From Diphasiastrum complanatum (Eukaryota > Streptophyta > Lycopodiopsida > Lycopodiales > Lycopodiaceae), in the NCBI GenBank assembly GCA_029204225.1, contig CM055092.1:60563401-60627400 (forward strand): 64,000 nt of DNA. Direction: 5' to 3'. The notes under the pieces were generated by a model. The model saw nothing but the letters and a program-made list of their open reading frames with translations, ran no database searches and was not told the DNA's origin. Positions 1 to 13,489 of the stretch are shown here, piece by piece. Position numbers and translations under genes: made by a program. Position 1 is the stretch's first letter. The number at the start of each line of letters is the position of its first letter.

Positions 1-75
1 AACAACATCACAATCATCCCAATCTTCAGCACCAACTTATGTGGAGCCCACTCGGTTGTGGGCTGTTCAAATACT

Positions 76-620
76 CTATAGGGTGGACATTAGAGCCCTC
101 ACACTCAACAATACTATGGGCACTATAAAAAGTGAAACGTCACCCGGAAGCTGCTCAACAACCCTCGCATTGATCTCATCCTCATCTTTGTTCAATGGGG
201 TCAATATTGCACGACTCCTCAAAAACTCAATATCCTTATAATGTTGTGCAGCATCAAGAAATGTGAATGAAATCAATTCGCCCACATCACGCGTCCTTAG
301 GCACATGCCCTCTAGCAGGAAAATCAGGTCCAAATTGCGATGCACGAATGTGGGTTCACGACCATCTCCCACACTCAACAAATAATCTGCAAATATCAAC
401 TACTCATCCTTATCGCCACCCTCCACGCCCATGACATGCATGTTCTTTGTCAATTTGTGCACCTCCATGTGTTTCCACAAACGCAAACACTTCAGCGAAG
501 TATTGATAATCTGCGCCCGACTACCACACGGTACCACTGGTAGAATCTATCGAAAATCACCCCCGAAAACAACTAGAACTCCTCCAAATTGAGCGTCGAT
601 ACTCAATATGATCGATCTAC
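76..620 (-). pseudogene. PIF1-like / Helitron-type DNA helicase, C-terminal fragment
   Basis: Read on the minus strand, the segment encodes part of a PIF1-family superfamily-1 helicase, the class fused to Rep in plant Helitrons. Visible blocks in order are an AQFGGVLVVFGGDFR stretch (the GGDFRQxLPV helicase motif), the LKCLRLWKHMEVHKLTKNM block, a GDGREP block, and the RAILTPLN-DEINARVVEQLPG block near the C-terminus. The motif glutamine is replaced by a stop (reads FR*ILPVV, near 543-555) and a second stop follows GGDKDE near 400, so this is a decayed copy. The N-terminal half with Walker A is absent. It probably comes from a Helitron, although a cellular PIF1 relic cannot be excluded because no Rep domain is visible. 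Confidence 0.8.
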
Positions 621-962
621 ACACTTTATAGCATACTTAGGCTCCATGATCAAGAATTAATCCTCACACTCAAGAATCATCACCATTCCTTTGAATCCAC
701 TGACAATAATTAAATATCTATTTATGATTCGTCAATCATAAATATTTAGATTCATATGATTCGTCAATCATATTGGAGTTTGTACTCCAGAACAGAGATT
801 AACGAATGGAAATTGGTTTATCTCTGAGTACTTGTTTGATATGGAAGTTAGACTAAGGATAATGATTTTCTCGGTTAATATTTGAAGTCAAAGGAACTAT
901 TCTTGTAATTTTTTCATGTTTGAGGAGCTTTTAAGGATAGAAGCAGTTTAAGGAGGGGAGAA

Positions 963-1439
963 TGTTATGGCCATATTCGGTTAAGGACCTGGAATAGTCC
1001 TAATATGGTAGGCCGGCCCTCCAGTACTCGAGATTATTGGTCACGTCGAAATTTAATTCCATGTTGAGGCCTGTTTGTGACTAATTACCTCGAGAGGACC
1101 CAGACACTCTAATTGAGACATATGGAGTATTGCATGTCTGTGTGACGGATATAGGCAAGAGGACTGCATGAAGATGTGTGATCTATTTATAGTTGACCTG
1201 CATAGGGGTTGCATGGCCCATGCACAGGACTCTACTCTCTATATATTGAGGTAGGGATTCTCCCATCGACATATTGGGTTTAGGTTACCAGTTTCTCTCT
1301 TCTCCTCTGGCTTCACATGGCATGGCTTGGGGGCTAGATCCAGGTTTGATCTAGGATTGGTTGGGCGGTTTGGCTCCGTAGTCCCTCTTATGGTGTTCTC
1401 CTATCCTCATCTTAGGGGCAATCCTTCAGGGTCTTTACA
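963..1439 (+). repeat. LTR of the palindromic element, left copy
   Basis: The LTR begins TGTTATGG and ends TTTACA, giving 477 bp with TG...CA ends. A purine-rich tract (AAGGAGGGGAGAA, about 950-962) lies directly before it, as in front of a 3' LTR. A primer-binding site lies directly after it, as behind a 5' LTR. The LTR is therefore internal to an LTR-internal-LTR type chain. Its partner is the inverted copy at 12895-13371, which has the same length. Confidence 0.85.
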
Positions 1440-1440
1440 T

Positions 1441-1453
1441 TGGTATCAGAGCC
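1441..1453 (+). other. Primer-binding site (tRNA-iMet type)
   Basis: TGGTATCAGAGCC follows the LTR after one base. It matches the 3' end complement of initiator tRNA-Met, the usual primer of plant LTR retrotransposons. The same site recurs at 7037 and, inverted, at about 12881-12893. Confidence 0.85.
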
Positions 1454-4400
1454 TGGCTAAGATGCAGTCTTGGATAGGAGTGGAATGAAGCTCTGCATCG
1501 GACTTGGAAGGTGAAGCGCTTGGATTTACATCCCGGATTTGGAGTGCTGAATTCTCAAGAGAAGTGCGGCTATGGATTCACTAATTCCAGTTTTGAAGCA
1601 AGTTTTCGGAATTGTTGATCGTAAGCTCTTTTATGGAAATGATTCCGTTAAATATGCTAAGAATTAGTATGAGTTCATTAGTATTTCCAGATTTCTTGAT
1701 GAAGCTTTCAAGTGATGTAGTAGGATATGTTAGAATGGATCCAGTTGCTTGTTTCATGGCTGTATTCTGTTTGGTTAATATATTGGATGCATGCATAACC
1801 CATAATGTTCAGAATCATGTTCCTAGTTTGTTCATAGATAGATTGAAGTAAATTCAATTTATCCAGCATATATGGACTGTTAATAACTAAAAGCATGATT
1901 CCAGTGAATGCATGTGAGGGTTAGTTATTTTTTATAATTTTCTGTCAAACCTGCATGTTCAAGAACATTGATGGAAAGTGCAGTTAATCTTCTAATGAAT
2001 TGCTGAGCAGAATACTGGTCTGCCTGGTAAAAAAAGATGAGAAATCAGGTCCCTGAAGAAGCTTATAGAAGCTAGATGGTTGGTAACCTGTTAATGATCC
2101 TGCAGTTAGTAACATAGATGGAGGTCATGGTTTCTCTAACTTTTTGTAGCATAGAAGTTTAGAAATTTCCAGAGGTTTTTGCCTGCTCCATGTTGGATTC
2201 CTCTCTTGTCACGAGATATAGACAGATCCTGTCAACAGGATGTTGAATCTGTACTTTTTCTTTTGGAAGTGTTGAGTAAACCTATTGGGTTTCAGAAAAT
2301 GAAGGATAACCTCAGAAGCCAACTTCTTCTTGAAGGCGCTCCCTGTAAATCGCTGTTCCTTTTGTGGATTCTTCTTGAATTGTTCCAGCTACACGATTTT
2401 CATGTAGGTGGATCGGATACCTGCATCTGAAAACAATTTTCAGCAGTATTGTGCAGGGTTATTCACGCTATCCATGGAAGTTCAGGGTAGATCTCAGTAG
2501 GAGAGATGATGGAGCTCTTAGTAGCAAGAAGGCAGGGTTTAAGTGCAATTGATTCCAACTATGAAGGCTGAAATCCGAGCAGGTGTAGAAACCTGTTGAA
2601 TGCATGTTTCCTTCTTGACCCCCGCGCGCTTGAAGCCTGTGGCAGCTGTTGTCGACTCCTCCTCCTTTTGCACGAAGCACATTTCTGTGCATTAGACTGG
2701 CTGCATGCCTGGAAGGCTGAGGAGGGGCGCGAGCAACCTGTTGTCCATCGTGGCTGTAGCCGTCAGGTGATTGAAAACTAAAACTTTTGATTGAGAAACC
2801 CTTGAAAAAAGTTTTGGGTCAAGCGTGGCCTTGCATGTGATTTTTGGGTCAAGTGTGGCCTTGCATGTGATTTTTTGGAAATTTTATGCTTTTTGCTTAG
2901 TTGAGCGAATCTGCATGGATCTTTCATGTTATCCGAATAAACCTTTGTGTGGTTTAAAATTAGGCTTGGATTATTTTGCATGCGAGGGGAGCTTGTGAGT
3001 TGTAATAGGCATTACGCATCGGCTACTCTTCCAAGTACTGCATGGAAAATAATTATGACTCGTTTAGGATAACCATAAAGAAAATCTATGTGTTGATCAA
3101 TGGGTGAGAATAATTATTCATACTCTGGGCCAGAATGGGTGACGATATAATTTTTTGCTATCTTAACAGATTGCCTATGATTTCGGTTCATAGATTTAGG
3201 ATTGACAGCAAAATATTCGTTCCTCAGGGGTTATCTTTCCAAGACGGTACCCAGTCAAAGAAAATTTAATTTTCTAGGTACTGTGCTTGGTGATGACTAA
3301 ACTTTGGAAGCTAAGTTCTTCCCAGATTGAAAGTTTAAATTTTGATTTTTTTTCCTTTGTGATTTTCGAACTTGGTTAAAAGTTTGAAATTTGTTGCTTG
3401 TCTAAGATATTTCTAATCGATATAGATCGTTGGAAATGGATCAAGTGAACGTTTGGACAGGATACTCGTGAAAATTGAAATTTAAAACTGTCAAACAATA
3501 CGAAATGACCAGACAGAATGAGTGGTGACAGAACTCTTTATCCAAACAATAAAATCTTGTTGGGTACAGATTAAGAGTTACTGAAATCCTATTGATAGGA
3601 TTTCCATTCATGTTATTTGGTATTATGAGTTTGGATAGTTTTGTTAATATTGACGGAGTAATGCCAGACCAGTCAATAAAAAGAGAAAAACAATCCAATT
3701 TTATTGGAAAATACATAATAATAGTGATTTCATTTCCAATTAAATCCTATGGTGAACTATATTCAAAAGATCAGACTAGTAGTGTTTTTTCATACTAGTA
3801 AATGATTTTTGGTATATCAGTTATTCAACCAAGGTATAGGATAGAAATGAAATTGTTTCAGATTTTTTCCTACAGTAATTAATTTTAAACATTTACTAAT
3901 GTCGTAACGTCTTCTTAGTACCTTAGCTAAAATAGATTTTCAGAAAACTGAAAATTCTAAGGAGGGAAGAAGAGTGGACATCAGAGATAGTAAGTGTGAT
4001 CAGGAAATGTATTTCACAATTAGGATTTTGATAATCTCAGTCAATAATTGCTTAATACCAGTTATTAATTTCCTGAATAGAATTCATTTAGTTGAATTCA
4101 TTGCTTATATCTTTGTAATTATTGAGTTATATGCAATTTTGGGTGTCAATTGTGATTTTAGAAGTAGAGTCTGATATATGGATTACATTGGATCTGTTAG
4201 TTGACAGAAGCTTGTCCTTAGATTTGATGCATCAGTAGGGGGATTTGAAGCTTATTTATTAACCAGAAATGATCAGGATGTAATATTGAACCATGTTAAT
4301 TCTTCTGTCCAAGTCACATAATCAGATGTGGATTTTGGATATCCATCTGATAGGCATGCTAGTCATCCAAATAAATGGATTCTCTAGTGTTTGGGAACAA

Positions 4401-6911
4401 GAGATACTATCCTATAGTGATTATAGGACAGGTAGATGATCAGTGGATCTCTTGAATATCAAATAAGGCGGTTAAGGGTTTTCTGGATGGAAAAGCTTAT
4501 GGTATGGGACATCAGTAATTTTGGAAAGAGGATTCTAGGACTGTAAAGATCTGATGATCAATGGTGTGTTTTAGTACCTGGTCGCGATATGGGAAAAATA
4601 AAACCGTTTGATCAAATGTGAGGTGTTTTGAAAAATTTTGAGGTTTAATCTAGATTCCAATGTGGAATCTCATTATTTACAAAATCAGAGGCCCTCAAAT
4701 CTATTTGTTGCTTTCTTAATTAATCCTTTACTTATTAGTAATTTCTCAAATATGAATATCAGACTGATTTATATGATTCTTTCTAGCATGAAGTTATTCT
4801 TCTGAAAGACTGTTATGTCATATAAATTACTACTTGTGTGAATAGACTTACAATTCAGACAAATTCTAAGGTTAAAATGTTTCAATTTCTTAAACCATGG
4901 AATATCTCTGTTGCATAAATGGATTTCGATGGAATAGTAGTTTCTATCACTCAGAGTGAAAATCATTTGAAAGAAAAGTCCTATGTGTAATAGGGTGAAT
5001 CCTTTAGTGGAAGCACGTATTACTGACTTTTCTAGGATTTAGATATTTTCATATATCATCTTTCCAGTTAACTTTTATGGAAATTTATAATTTCTTTAAA
5101 AGGAGGGATGAAGTGGTGGGATAAAATTCTATTAGGGAATCTGTTGGTTGCATAGCTTTCAGAAGAGAACCAGCTAGGGTATAGAAATGAGATTGGATCT
5201 GAAAGAAATTTCGGATAGACTCTGAGTAAGATGCCTAATTGAAACTTTTTGAATATGAGAAATTCTCTAGGGATTGTGTGGACAATGTGGAACAAGTTTG
5301 GAATTTGAATCATTATCTATAAGTAGTACAGTAAAAGGTCGAAAGTTACTAATTCCATTTTAATTGGAATAGAGGTAAGTTTGATCAGTATTTAAATTTG
5401 AGAGTTCTATATTGGATCAATCTAATTTTAGTTTAGATACTAGGATTAGAGAGGGGTTAATCAGGTGTGAGAAATTATGTAATCAGAGGTAAATGGGATT
5501 GAAAAACTGTTGAGAGGGAATTTTATTTGTCTCGAAGATTTTTCGGATATGTTATTTATTCATGAGAAATAAGAAATATTTTGTAGCTGAGTTACAAGAT
5601 CTCAGTGAGATATGTGAGTAACATATGTGGGTTCTGGAGGAATCTGCCAGATAAAAATGTGTTTATGTACTGGGTCATAGTGAGATTATTCACATATGTG
5701 CACCATTAATCTTGTATGAATTAACTGTGTATTTCTGGTTACTAGAGTTATTTGGTGCACTTACTCCAAGATGAAGTTAATTGGTAAAATGATCAGTGTG
5801 ATGTGGATTCACCAGGAACTGATAGTTTTGATTCATATTGCTTGTAAGATGCATGATTAGTAAATCATTTGGGTTCATTAGTTAAAATTGTGTGCATTGG
5901 ATATACAGTATTCTTGGGATAGAGTATTCCTTAGTTAAGAAATAGAGTCAGCTCATTAGTGATTGTATTCCAGAGCGCTAAATTGGATAACGAATCATAA
6001 TGAATCCAAGAATAATAACTGAATTAATATTCAGCAGGACTTTGGATATCTAGATTTGATTCTAGATTGCAATCTAAAGTTTTTTTTGTAGTTGAAGATG
6101 ATTGTCATTTTGGTATACGTTCAGTCTTTAATTACCAGTGGTTTATAGAACTTGAATCTTGCACTTCGGTTAAAGAATCATGTTTGAAGAATATTTCTAA
6201 ATCCAGTATTTTCCTAGTGTGAAAGGTTTTGGAATGGTTCTTACTTTTCCTGAGTTATGTCGGACATATACTCCAGAATCCTATAAATGATTAAGTATGG
6301 TTTTGGATTCCAGAAAATTATGATTGACGAATCATTCGAATCTAAATATTTATGATCGACGGATTATAAATAGATACTTGATTATTGTCAGAGGATTATA
6401 AGGAATGGTGATGATTTTTAAGTGTGATGATTAATTCTTGATCTACCATTTGAGTAAGAATTCAGATCAGTGTTTTGAATCTCTCTACTCCAGTATTTTA
6501 TTTGAGAACCTATGGATCTCACAAACATTCTCACAAGGAATCTTATTTTACTTGTGGAGAATTTAATTATTTTAGTGGATGTTATTCTGCTACAGTTTAT
6601 GGTCTACAGATGCTTGAGTACAGTTCTTCATTTACTTGGATCTCCAGTTATCATAGGAGACATACAAGTCTATTAAGATGAATGAATGCTAGTTTCTTGC
6701 ATTTGGTGCTAGAAACAGGAGCATTTAACTCAAAAAGAGTGTCTGGGATACTCAGAGTTGAGTTTTAATCATTCTATATCTTAATTATTCTCCTACTGAT
6801 TCTAGTTGAATGAATTATCATATCTTAGAATTGGATTCTAAGGATAGTTGTACTTGGAAGTTTTTTATGAATTGTATGCCAGAGTTTATGGATAATTTCA
6901 GATTGTAATCA

Positions 6912-7048
6912 CAAGGCATGGCTTGGGGGCTAGATCCATGTTTGATCTAGGATTGGTTGGGCGGTTTGGCTCCATAGTCTCTCTTATGGTGTTCTCCTAT
7001 CCTCATCTTAGGGTCAATCCTTCAGGGTCTTTACATTGGTATCAGAGC
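6912..7048 (+). repeat. Partial LTR end plus primer-binding site near the palindrome centre
   Basis: This repeats the last 120 or so bases of the 963-1439 LTR (from the GCATGGCTTGGGGG block to TTTACA) and continues with TGGTATCAGAGC. The following sequence (7050-7288) is not the normal leader but a copy of internal sequence otherwise found at 5525-5765. This marks a rearrangement junction at about 7049. Confidence 0.75.
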
Positions 7049-9809
7049 TTATTCATCTCAAAGATTTCTCGGATATGTTATTTACTTGTGAGAAATAAAA
7101 AATCTTTTGTAGTTGAGTTACAAGATCTCAGTGAGATATGTGAGTAACATATGTGGGTTCTGGAGTAATCTGCCAGATAAAAATGTGTTTATGTATTGGG
7201 TCATAGTGAGATTATTCACATATGTGCACGATTAATCTTGTATGAATCTACTGTGTATTCTTGGTTACTAGAGTTATTTAGTGCACTTAACATAGTCGGT
7301 GAACATGAACATATGATCAAGTATTGTTTTGACAGATACTTGCAGAGTTAACGGATCTTTCTATGGAAGATTTATGAGTTAACTAATAAATGATTTGGAT
7401 AAGGATCTAAATGTGGTGTTATACATGTATAATTAAAAGCTGCACCTGGACATTGAGATTTCTAGAATCCAAAACCATACTTAATCATTTACAGGATACT
7501 GGAGTATATGTCCAACACAACTCAAGAAAAGTAAGAATCATTCCAAAATCTTTCCACTAAGAAAATATTGGATTCAGGAATATTCTTTCACCAGGATTCT
7601 TTAGTTGAAGTGCAAGATTCAAGGTCTATAAACCACTGGTAATTAAAGACTGAACGCATATCAAAATGACAATCATCTTCAACTACAAAAACTTTAGATT
7701 ACAATCTAGAATCATATCTAGATACCCAAAGTCCTGCTGAATATCGATTCAGTTATTATTCTCGGATTCATTATGATTCATTATCCAATTGAGCTCTCTG
7801 GGATACAATCATCAAATAATTGAGTCTCATTCATTAACTAAGGAATACTCTATCCAAGAATATTGTATATCCAATGCACATAATTCTAACTGATGAACCC
7901 AAATGATTCACTAACCATGCGTCTTACAAGCCATATAATTCACAAACCATCAGTTCTTGGTGAATCCACATCACATTGATCATTTTACCAATTAACTTCA
8001 TTCTGGAGTAATCAACTACTCAAGTTAATTGTTTATGATTCATAAATTTCAATGTCCAGGTGTAGCTTTTAATTATACATGTATAACACCACATTTAAAT
8101 CCTTATCCAAATCATTTATTAGTTAACTCATAAATCTTCCATAGAAAGATCCGTTAACTCTGCAAGTATCTGTCAAAACAATACTTGATCATATGTTCAT
8201 GTTCACCGACTAGGTTAAGTGCACCAAATAACTCTAGTAACCAAGAATACACAGCAGATTCATACAAGATTAATCGTGCACATATGTGATTAATCTCACT
8301 ATGACCCAATACATAAACACATTTTTATCTGACAGATTCCTCCAGAACCCACATATGTTACTCACATATCTCACTGAGATCTTGTAACTCAGCTACAAAA
8401 GATTTTCTATTTCTCATGAGTAAATAACATATTTGAGAAATCTTTGAGATGAATAACATTCAATCTCAACAGTTTTCCAATCCAACTTACCTCTAATTAC
8501 ATAATTTCATCCACTCAATCAACCCCCCTCATATCCTAGTACTCAAACTAAGATTAGGTTGATCCAATACAGAACTCTCAGACTTATCTTCTGATCAAAC
8601 TTACTTCTATTCCAACCAAAATGGAATTAGTAACCTTTGACCATTCAATGTACTACTTATAGATAATGATTCAAATATCAAACTTGTACTAGTTTTAGAT
8701 TGTCCACACAATCCCTAGAGAATTCCTCTTTTTTCGAAAAGTTCCAATTAGGTATCTTACTCTGAATCTATCCGAAATTACTTTTAGACCAAATCTCATT
8801 TCTATACCATAGTTGGTTCTCTTCCGGAACTATGCAATCTATAGATTTCCAAATAGAATTTTATTCCACCACTTCGCCCTTCCTTTTAATAAAATTATAA
8901 ATTTCAATAAAAGTTAACTGGAAAGATGATATATGAAAATATCTAAATCCTTGAAAAGTCAGTAGTAAGTGCTTCCACTAAAGGATTCACTCTATCACAC
9001 TCAGGACTTTTCGTTCAAATATTTTCAATCCGAGTGATAGAAACTACCATTCCATCGAAATCCATTTATGCACAAAGAGATATCCTAGGTTTAAGAAATC
9101 GAACCACTTTGACTTTAGAATCTATCTGACTTCTAAGTCTATTCACACAAGTAGTAATTTATATGACATAACAATCTTTCAGAAGAATAACTTCATGTTG
9201 GAAAGAATTCATATAAACTAGTTTGATGTCTTATATTCAAGAAATTACTAAGAAGTAAAGGATTAAAAAAGAAAGCGAGAAATAGATTTGAGGGCCTCTG
9301 ATTTTGTAAATAATGAGATACTACAATTGGATCTAGATTAAACCTCAAAATTTCCCAAAATACCCCACATTTGATTGAATGGTTTTTTTTGTTCCCATAT
9401 TGCAACTAGGTACTAAAACATACCATTGATCATCATATTTTTACAGTCCTAGAATTTTTTTTCCAAAATTACTGATGTCCCATACCATCAACTTTTCCTT
9501 CTAGAAAACCCTTAACTACCTTATCTGATATTCTAGAGATCCACTGATCATCTAGCTATCCTATAATCACTATAGGATATTATCTCTTGTTTCCAAACAT
9601 TGGGGAATCCATTTATTTGGATGGCTGTCAATGCCAATCAAATGGATACCACAAATCCACATCTGATTTTGTGATCTAAATAAAAGAATTAACATGGTTA
9701 ACTATTACATTCTGATCTTTTCTAGTTAATGAATAAGCTTCGAATCCCCTATTGATGCATCAAATCTAAGGACAAGCTTATGTCAACTAACAGATCCAAT
9801 GTAATCCAC

Positions 9810-10185
9810 ATTAGAGGAGTTCTAAATCCAAAAAAGACCCTTTGTAAAGATCCTTTTTATATATTTTTTCAAGTTTTTCTTACACATGGACCAATCAAAA
9901 CACTCAAATTTGAAATCTACGTAACGTAACTTTTTGAGCCCACATTTTGATTCCGCACTAAAAATGGCATAACTATTTAGTGGTAAGTCCGAATTTAACG
10001 GAGTTTGGTGCATTGAAAAGCGCTCAACAAGGGCTTTCCAATGATATGTTAGATGACATACTTTTGAGCTACGATTAAAAAGTTATGGCAAGTCAAAAGT
10101 ATTGGTGTTATAATATTTTAATAATATAAACTACATTTTGCACGAATTCTTAAAGGGTCTGTTTGGAATTCAAAACCTCTCTAAT
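9810..10185. mobile_element. 376-bp terminal-inverted-repeat element, copy 1
   Basis: Both ends carry an inverted repeat of about 33 bp starting ATTAGAGGAGTT, here with small mismatches at the right end. A same-length copy lies at 29135-29510. The matching place in the left arm of the palindrome (about 4174-4181) lacks the element, so this copy inserted after the two arms separated or their parent copies diverged. No coding capacity is present, so it is MITE-like. Flanks suggest at most a short (2-3 bp) target duplication, so the superfamily is open. Confidence 0.8.
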
Positions 10186-12894
10186 GCATATCAGATTCCT
10201 CTTTAAACAGCACATTTGACATCCAAAAGTGCGGATAACTCAATGGTCACAAAGATATCAGTGATGAATTCAACTAAATGAATTCTATCCAAGAAATCAA
10301 TAACTGGTATTAAGCAATTATTTACTGAGATTATAGAAATTCTAATTGCAAAATACATTTTCCAATCACACTTACTATCACTGATGTCTATTCTTCTTCC
10401 CTCAGAATTTTCAGTTCCTTGAAAATCTTTCAGCTAAGGTATCAAGAAAACGTAACGACATTAGTAAATGTTTAAAATTAATTACTATAGGAATTTTGAA
10501 AAAATCTGAACAATTTCATTTCTGTCCTATACTTAGGCTGAATATCTGATATATCAAAAATCATTTATTAGTATGTGAAACAGTACTAGTATGATTTTTT
10601 GAATATAATTCACCATAGGATTTTACTAGAAATAAATTCAGTTTTACAATTCCTATTATTACAATTTTTTCTAATAAAATTGGATTGTTTTTCCAATTAT
10701 TGACTGGTCTGGCATTACTCCATTAATATTGATAAAAACTATCCAAACTCAGAATATGAAATCACATGGACTAAAATCCTACCAATAGGATTTTAGTAAC
10801 TCTTAAACTGTATCTAACAAAATTTTCCTTTTCGGATATAGAGTTATGTCACTTCCCAAAATATCTGGTCATTTTATATTGTTTGACGGTTTTATATTCA
10901 ATTTTCACGAGTATTATGCCCAAACGCTTACTTGCTCCATTTCCAACGATCAATATCGATTAGAAATATCCCGGACAAGTAACAAATTTCAAATTTTCGA
11001 TCTGAGAAGAACTCAGGTTCCAAAGTTTAGTCACCAATCAAGCACAGTACCAGAAAAAATTAAATTTTCTTGAACCGGGTACCGTCTTGGAAAAGGTAGC
11101 CCATTAGGAACGATTATCTCGCTGTCAATCCCAAATCTATGAACCAAAATCATAGACGTTCTGTTAGGATTGCAAAACTTGTATCGTCACCCAGTATGGC
11201 CTAGAGAATTCAATATATAGATTTTTCTTATGGTTATCCTTACTAGACCTAATTATTTTTTATGCTGAACTAGAAGAGTAGCTGATGTCATAATGCCTAT
11301 TACAACTCCCAAGCTCCCTTCGCATGCAAAATAATCAAACGTCGGATAATATGAAAGGAAAAATCCCATGCAGAGTCTCTTAACTAAGCAAAAGCCATAA
11401 AATTTTCTAGAATTTCCAATTACTGAAAATTTCCCGCAAGGCCACACTTGACTTATAAAACTTTCAATCAAGTTGCAATTAACCCTAAGGGTTTTACATC
11501 CCAAAAAATTCACTCCCCTTGGCGGCTACAGCTGCGATGGCTATTCGGCCTCATCACATAGCAATTCGGCCTCATCACATAGCAGGTCGTTCACCTCCTC
11601 AACCTTTTAAATTGCACTTCAACAGCTCCTATGCGAGAGAGTGCCATCTCACAGCTACAGGAACATTCCTCGTTCAATTGTGCCGAATCTATATCATCTT
11701 TCAGATCATCAATACCCTGATCACACTCCTAGAAAAACGAGGTATAGGATGCAAAATTTGGTATGCTGGGGATTCAATCCCAGATGCATCTACACCTTCA
11801 ACGTTCTCAGCAAGGGAGCACACAAGAGGTAATTAGATCAATGATAAAGAGACGAGAATTTACTCCTGGCACCCAAAAGCTAGCTATCTCGCACACACCG
11901 TCACAGGCAGATCAAGTTCTAGAAGGAATTACCTGTTGAGGTGGAAGACAACAGTCCAAAGGCTCTTTGCAAGACTCACCGGTTCAGAAAACCATCAGCC
12001 AGTGACATCTCTAATCTCTCTGCACAGAGGGATGCTATTACTTGGAATCAGTAGGGTTTTTTAAATCAAGATTTGCCTTATCAAATCTAACAAGGTTACA
12101 CTCTCATCCTTCTACAAATTCGACTGCTGGTCAGCAACCATCCCTGATTTCTAACGGCCTACAGCTCAAAGAGACTCAAATTTATTCTTAGATTTTTTTA
12201 CTTTACTTCATGCTTATTTCAATACTTGCAAGTCATATTGAAGAGAGCATAAGCTTTTCAAAATTCTACAGAGAACAGCAGATCTAAGAAAGTCATTGAT
12301 CTTAACTTACATTCATAGCTCCATTTCCCTCTCAGAATCAAAATAGTAGTAAACTGCTACTCTGCTATATGCTCCCAACATGCAGGTTTACAGAAGTTTT
12401 TTGTGTAAAACAATAAATAATCCTATGCATGCAATAACTGGAATCATGTGCTTATGCTCCCACAGTCCATATAAACTGGATAATTTTTCTACATTATCTA
12501 TGAACTTGAACAAACAACATGATTCAGAGCATTTCGGACTGATGCAGAAAGTTCCTAACTTCATCTAAGCGAAATCCAACAATGAACCAAGTAACCAAAT
12601 TAACTTTTGCAGATCACTCAACACCATTTGAAAAACTTTCTCAAGAAGTCATGAATCTGCAAATAGATTCAAACAAATTTGCAACATCTTTTACCAAAAA
12701 ATCCATGTAGAAGTGCACTCTACCAATAATTTCGAAAAGTATGCTACTTATCCAGAATTTGTGAATCCAACTCCATAATTCCCTTGAGAAAAAACAACAC
12801 TCAAACCGGGATATAAATCCAAGTGCTTCAACTTCCAAATCGATGTAGTCTTGTCTCCATCCTTGACTGCATCTTAGTCGGGCTCTGATACCAA

Positions 12895-13371
12895 TGTAAA
12901 GACCATCAAGGATTTCCTCTAAGATGAGGATGGGGGAACACAACTAGAGAGACTATGTAGCCAAACCGCCCGACCAATCCTAGATCAAAACTGGATCTAG
13001 CCTCCAAGCCATGCCATGCGAAGCAAGAGGAGAAGAGAGAAACTAGTAACCTCAACCCAATATGTCGACGAGAGAATCCTACCTCGTTATATAGAGAGTA
13101 GAGTCATGTGCATGAAACCATGCAAACCCCATGCAGGTCAACTATACATAGATCACATCTCTTCATGCAATCCTCCTGCCTATATCCGTCACACAGACAT
13201 GCAATACTCCATATGTCTCAATTAGAGTGTCTTGGTCCTCTCAAGGTAATTAGTCACAAACAGGCCTCAACATGGAATTAAATCTCGGCATGAACAATAA
13301 TCTCGAGTACTGGAGGGCCGGTCTACCATATTAGGACTATTCTAGGTCCTTAACCAAATATGGCCATAACA
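12895..13371 (-). repeat. LTR of the palindromic element, right inverted copy
   Basis: Read on the minus strand it runs TGTTATGG to TTTACA, followed by TGGTATCAGAGC (plus positions about 12882-12893). No purine tract precedes its 5' end on the minus strand. Instead it abuts coding sequence of a copia element, so 13371/13372 looks like a true outer insertion boundary. Confidence 0.85.
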
Positions 13372-13489
13372 ACACTGCCTCGCGCAAGCAACTACTCCAC
13401 TCATTCACGTCATTTATCAAAATTTGATGTCTGCAAGCATATCTGAACGACTGAAACAACTCACTATTAGTCGTGCGCAAGTCTTCAAA

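Larger units (their letters stand above)
640..13371. mobile_element. Large imperfect palindrome made from a non-coding LTR retroelement (LARD-like)
   Basis: The left arm (about 963-6310) matches the reverse complement of the right arm (about 7460-13371) over most of its length, with scattered substitutions and small indels. Matching landmarks are 963-1439 with 12895-13371 (LTRs), about 2790-2900 with 11420-11500, 3900-4200 with 9800-10460, 5530-5765 with 8215-8455, and 6180-6310 with 7460-7590. The centre is more complex: 7050-7288 repeats 5525-5765 directly and, with 7290-7455, is inverted against 8040-8455. Segment 648-772 is an inverted copy of 6327-6452. No gag or pol reading frame is seen in about 11 kb of internal sequence, which fits a large non-autonomous retrotransposon derivative. 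The short open frames inside are chance. Confidence 0.8.

Noticed and set aside
11519-11836. 105-codon plus-strand frame with a repeated IRPHHIA word
   Set aside because: Lies in the non-coding right arm of the palindrome; the repeat is a 21-bp duplication and the left arm does not keep the frame.
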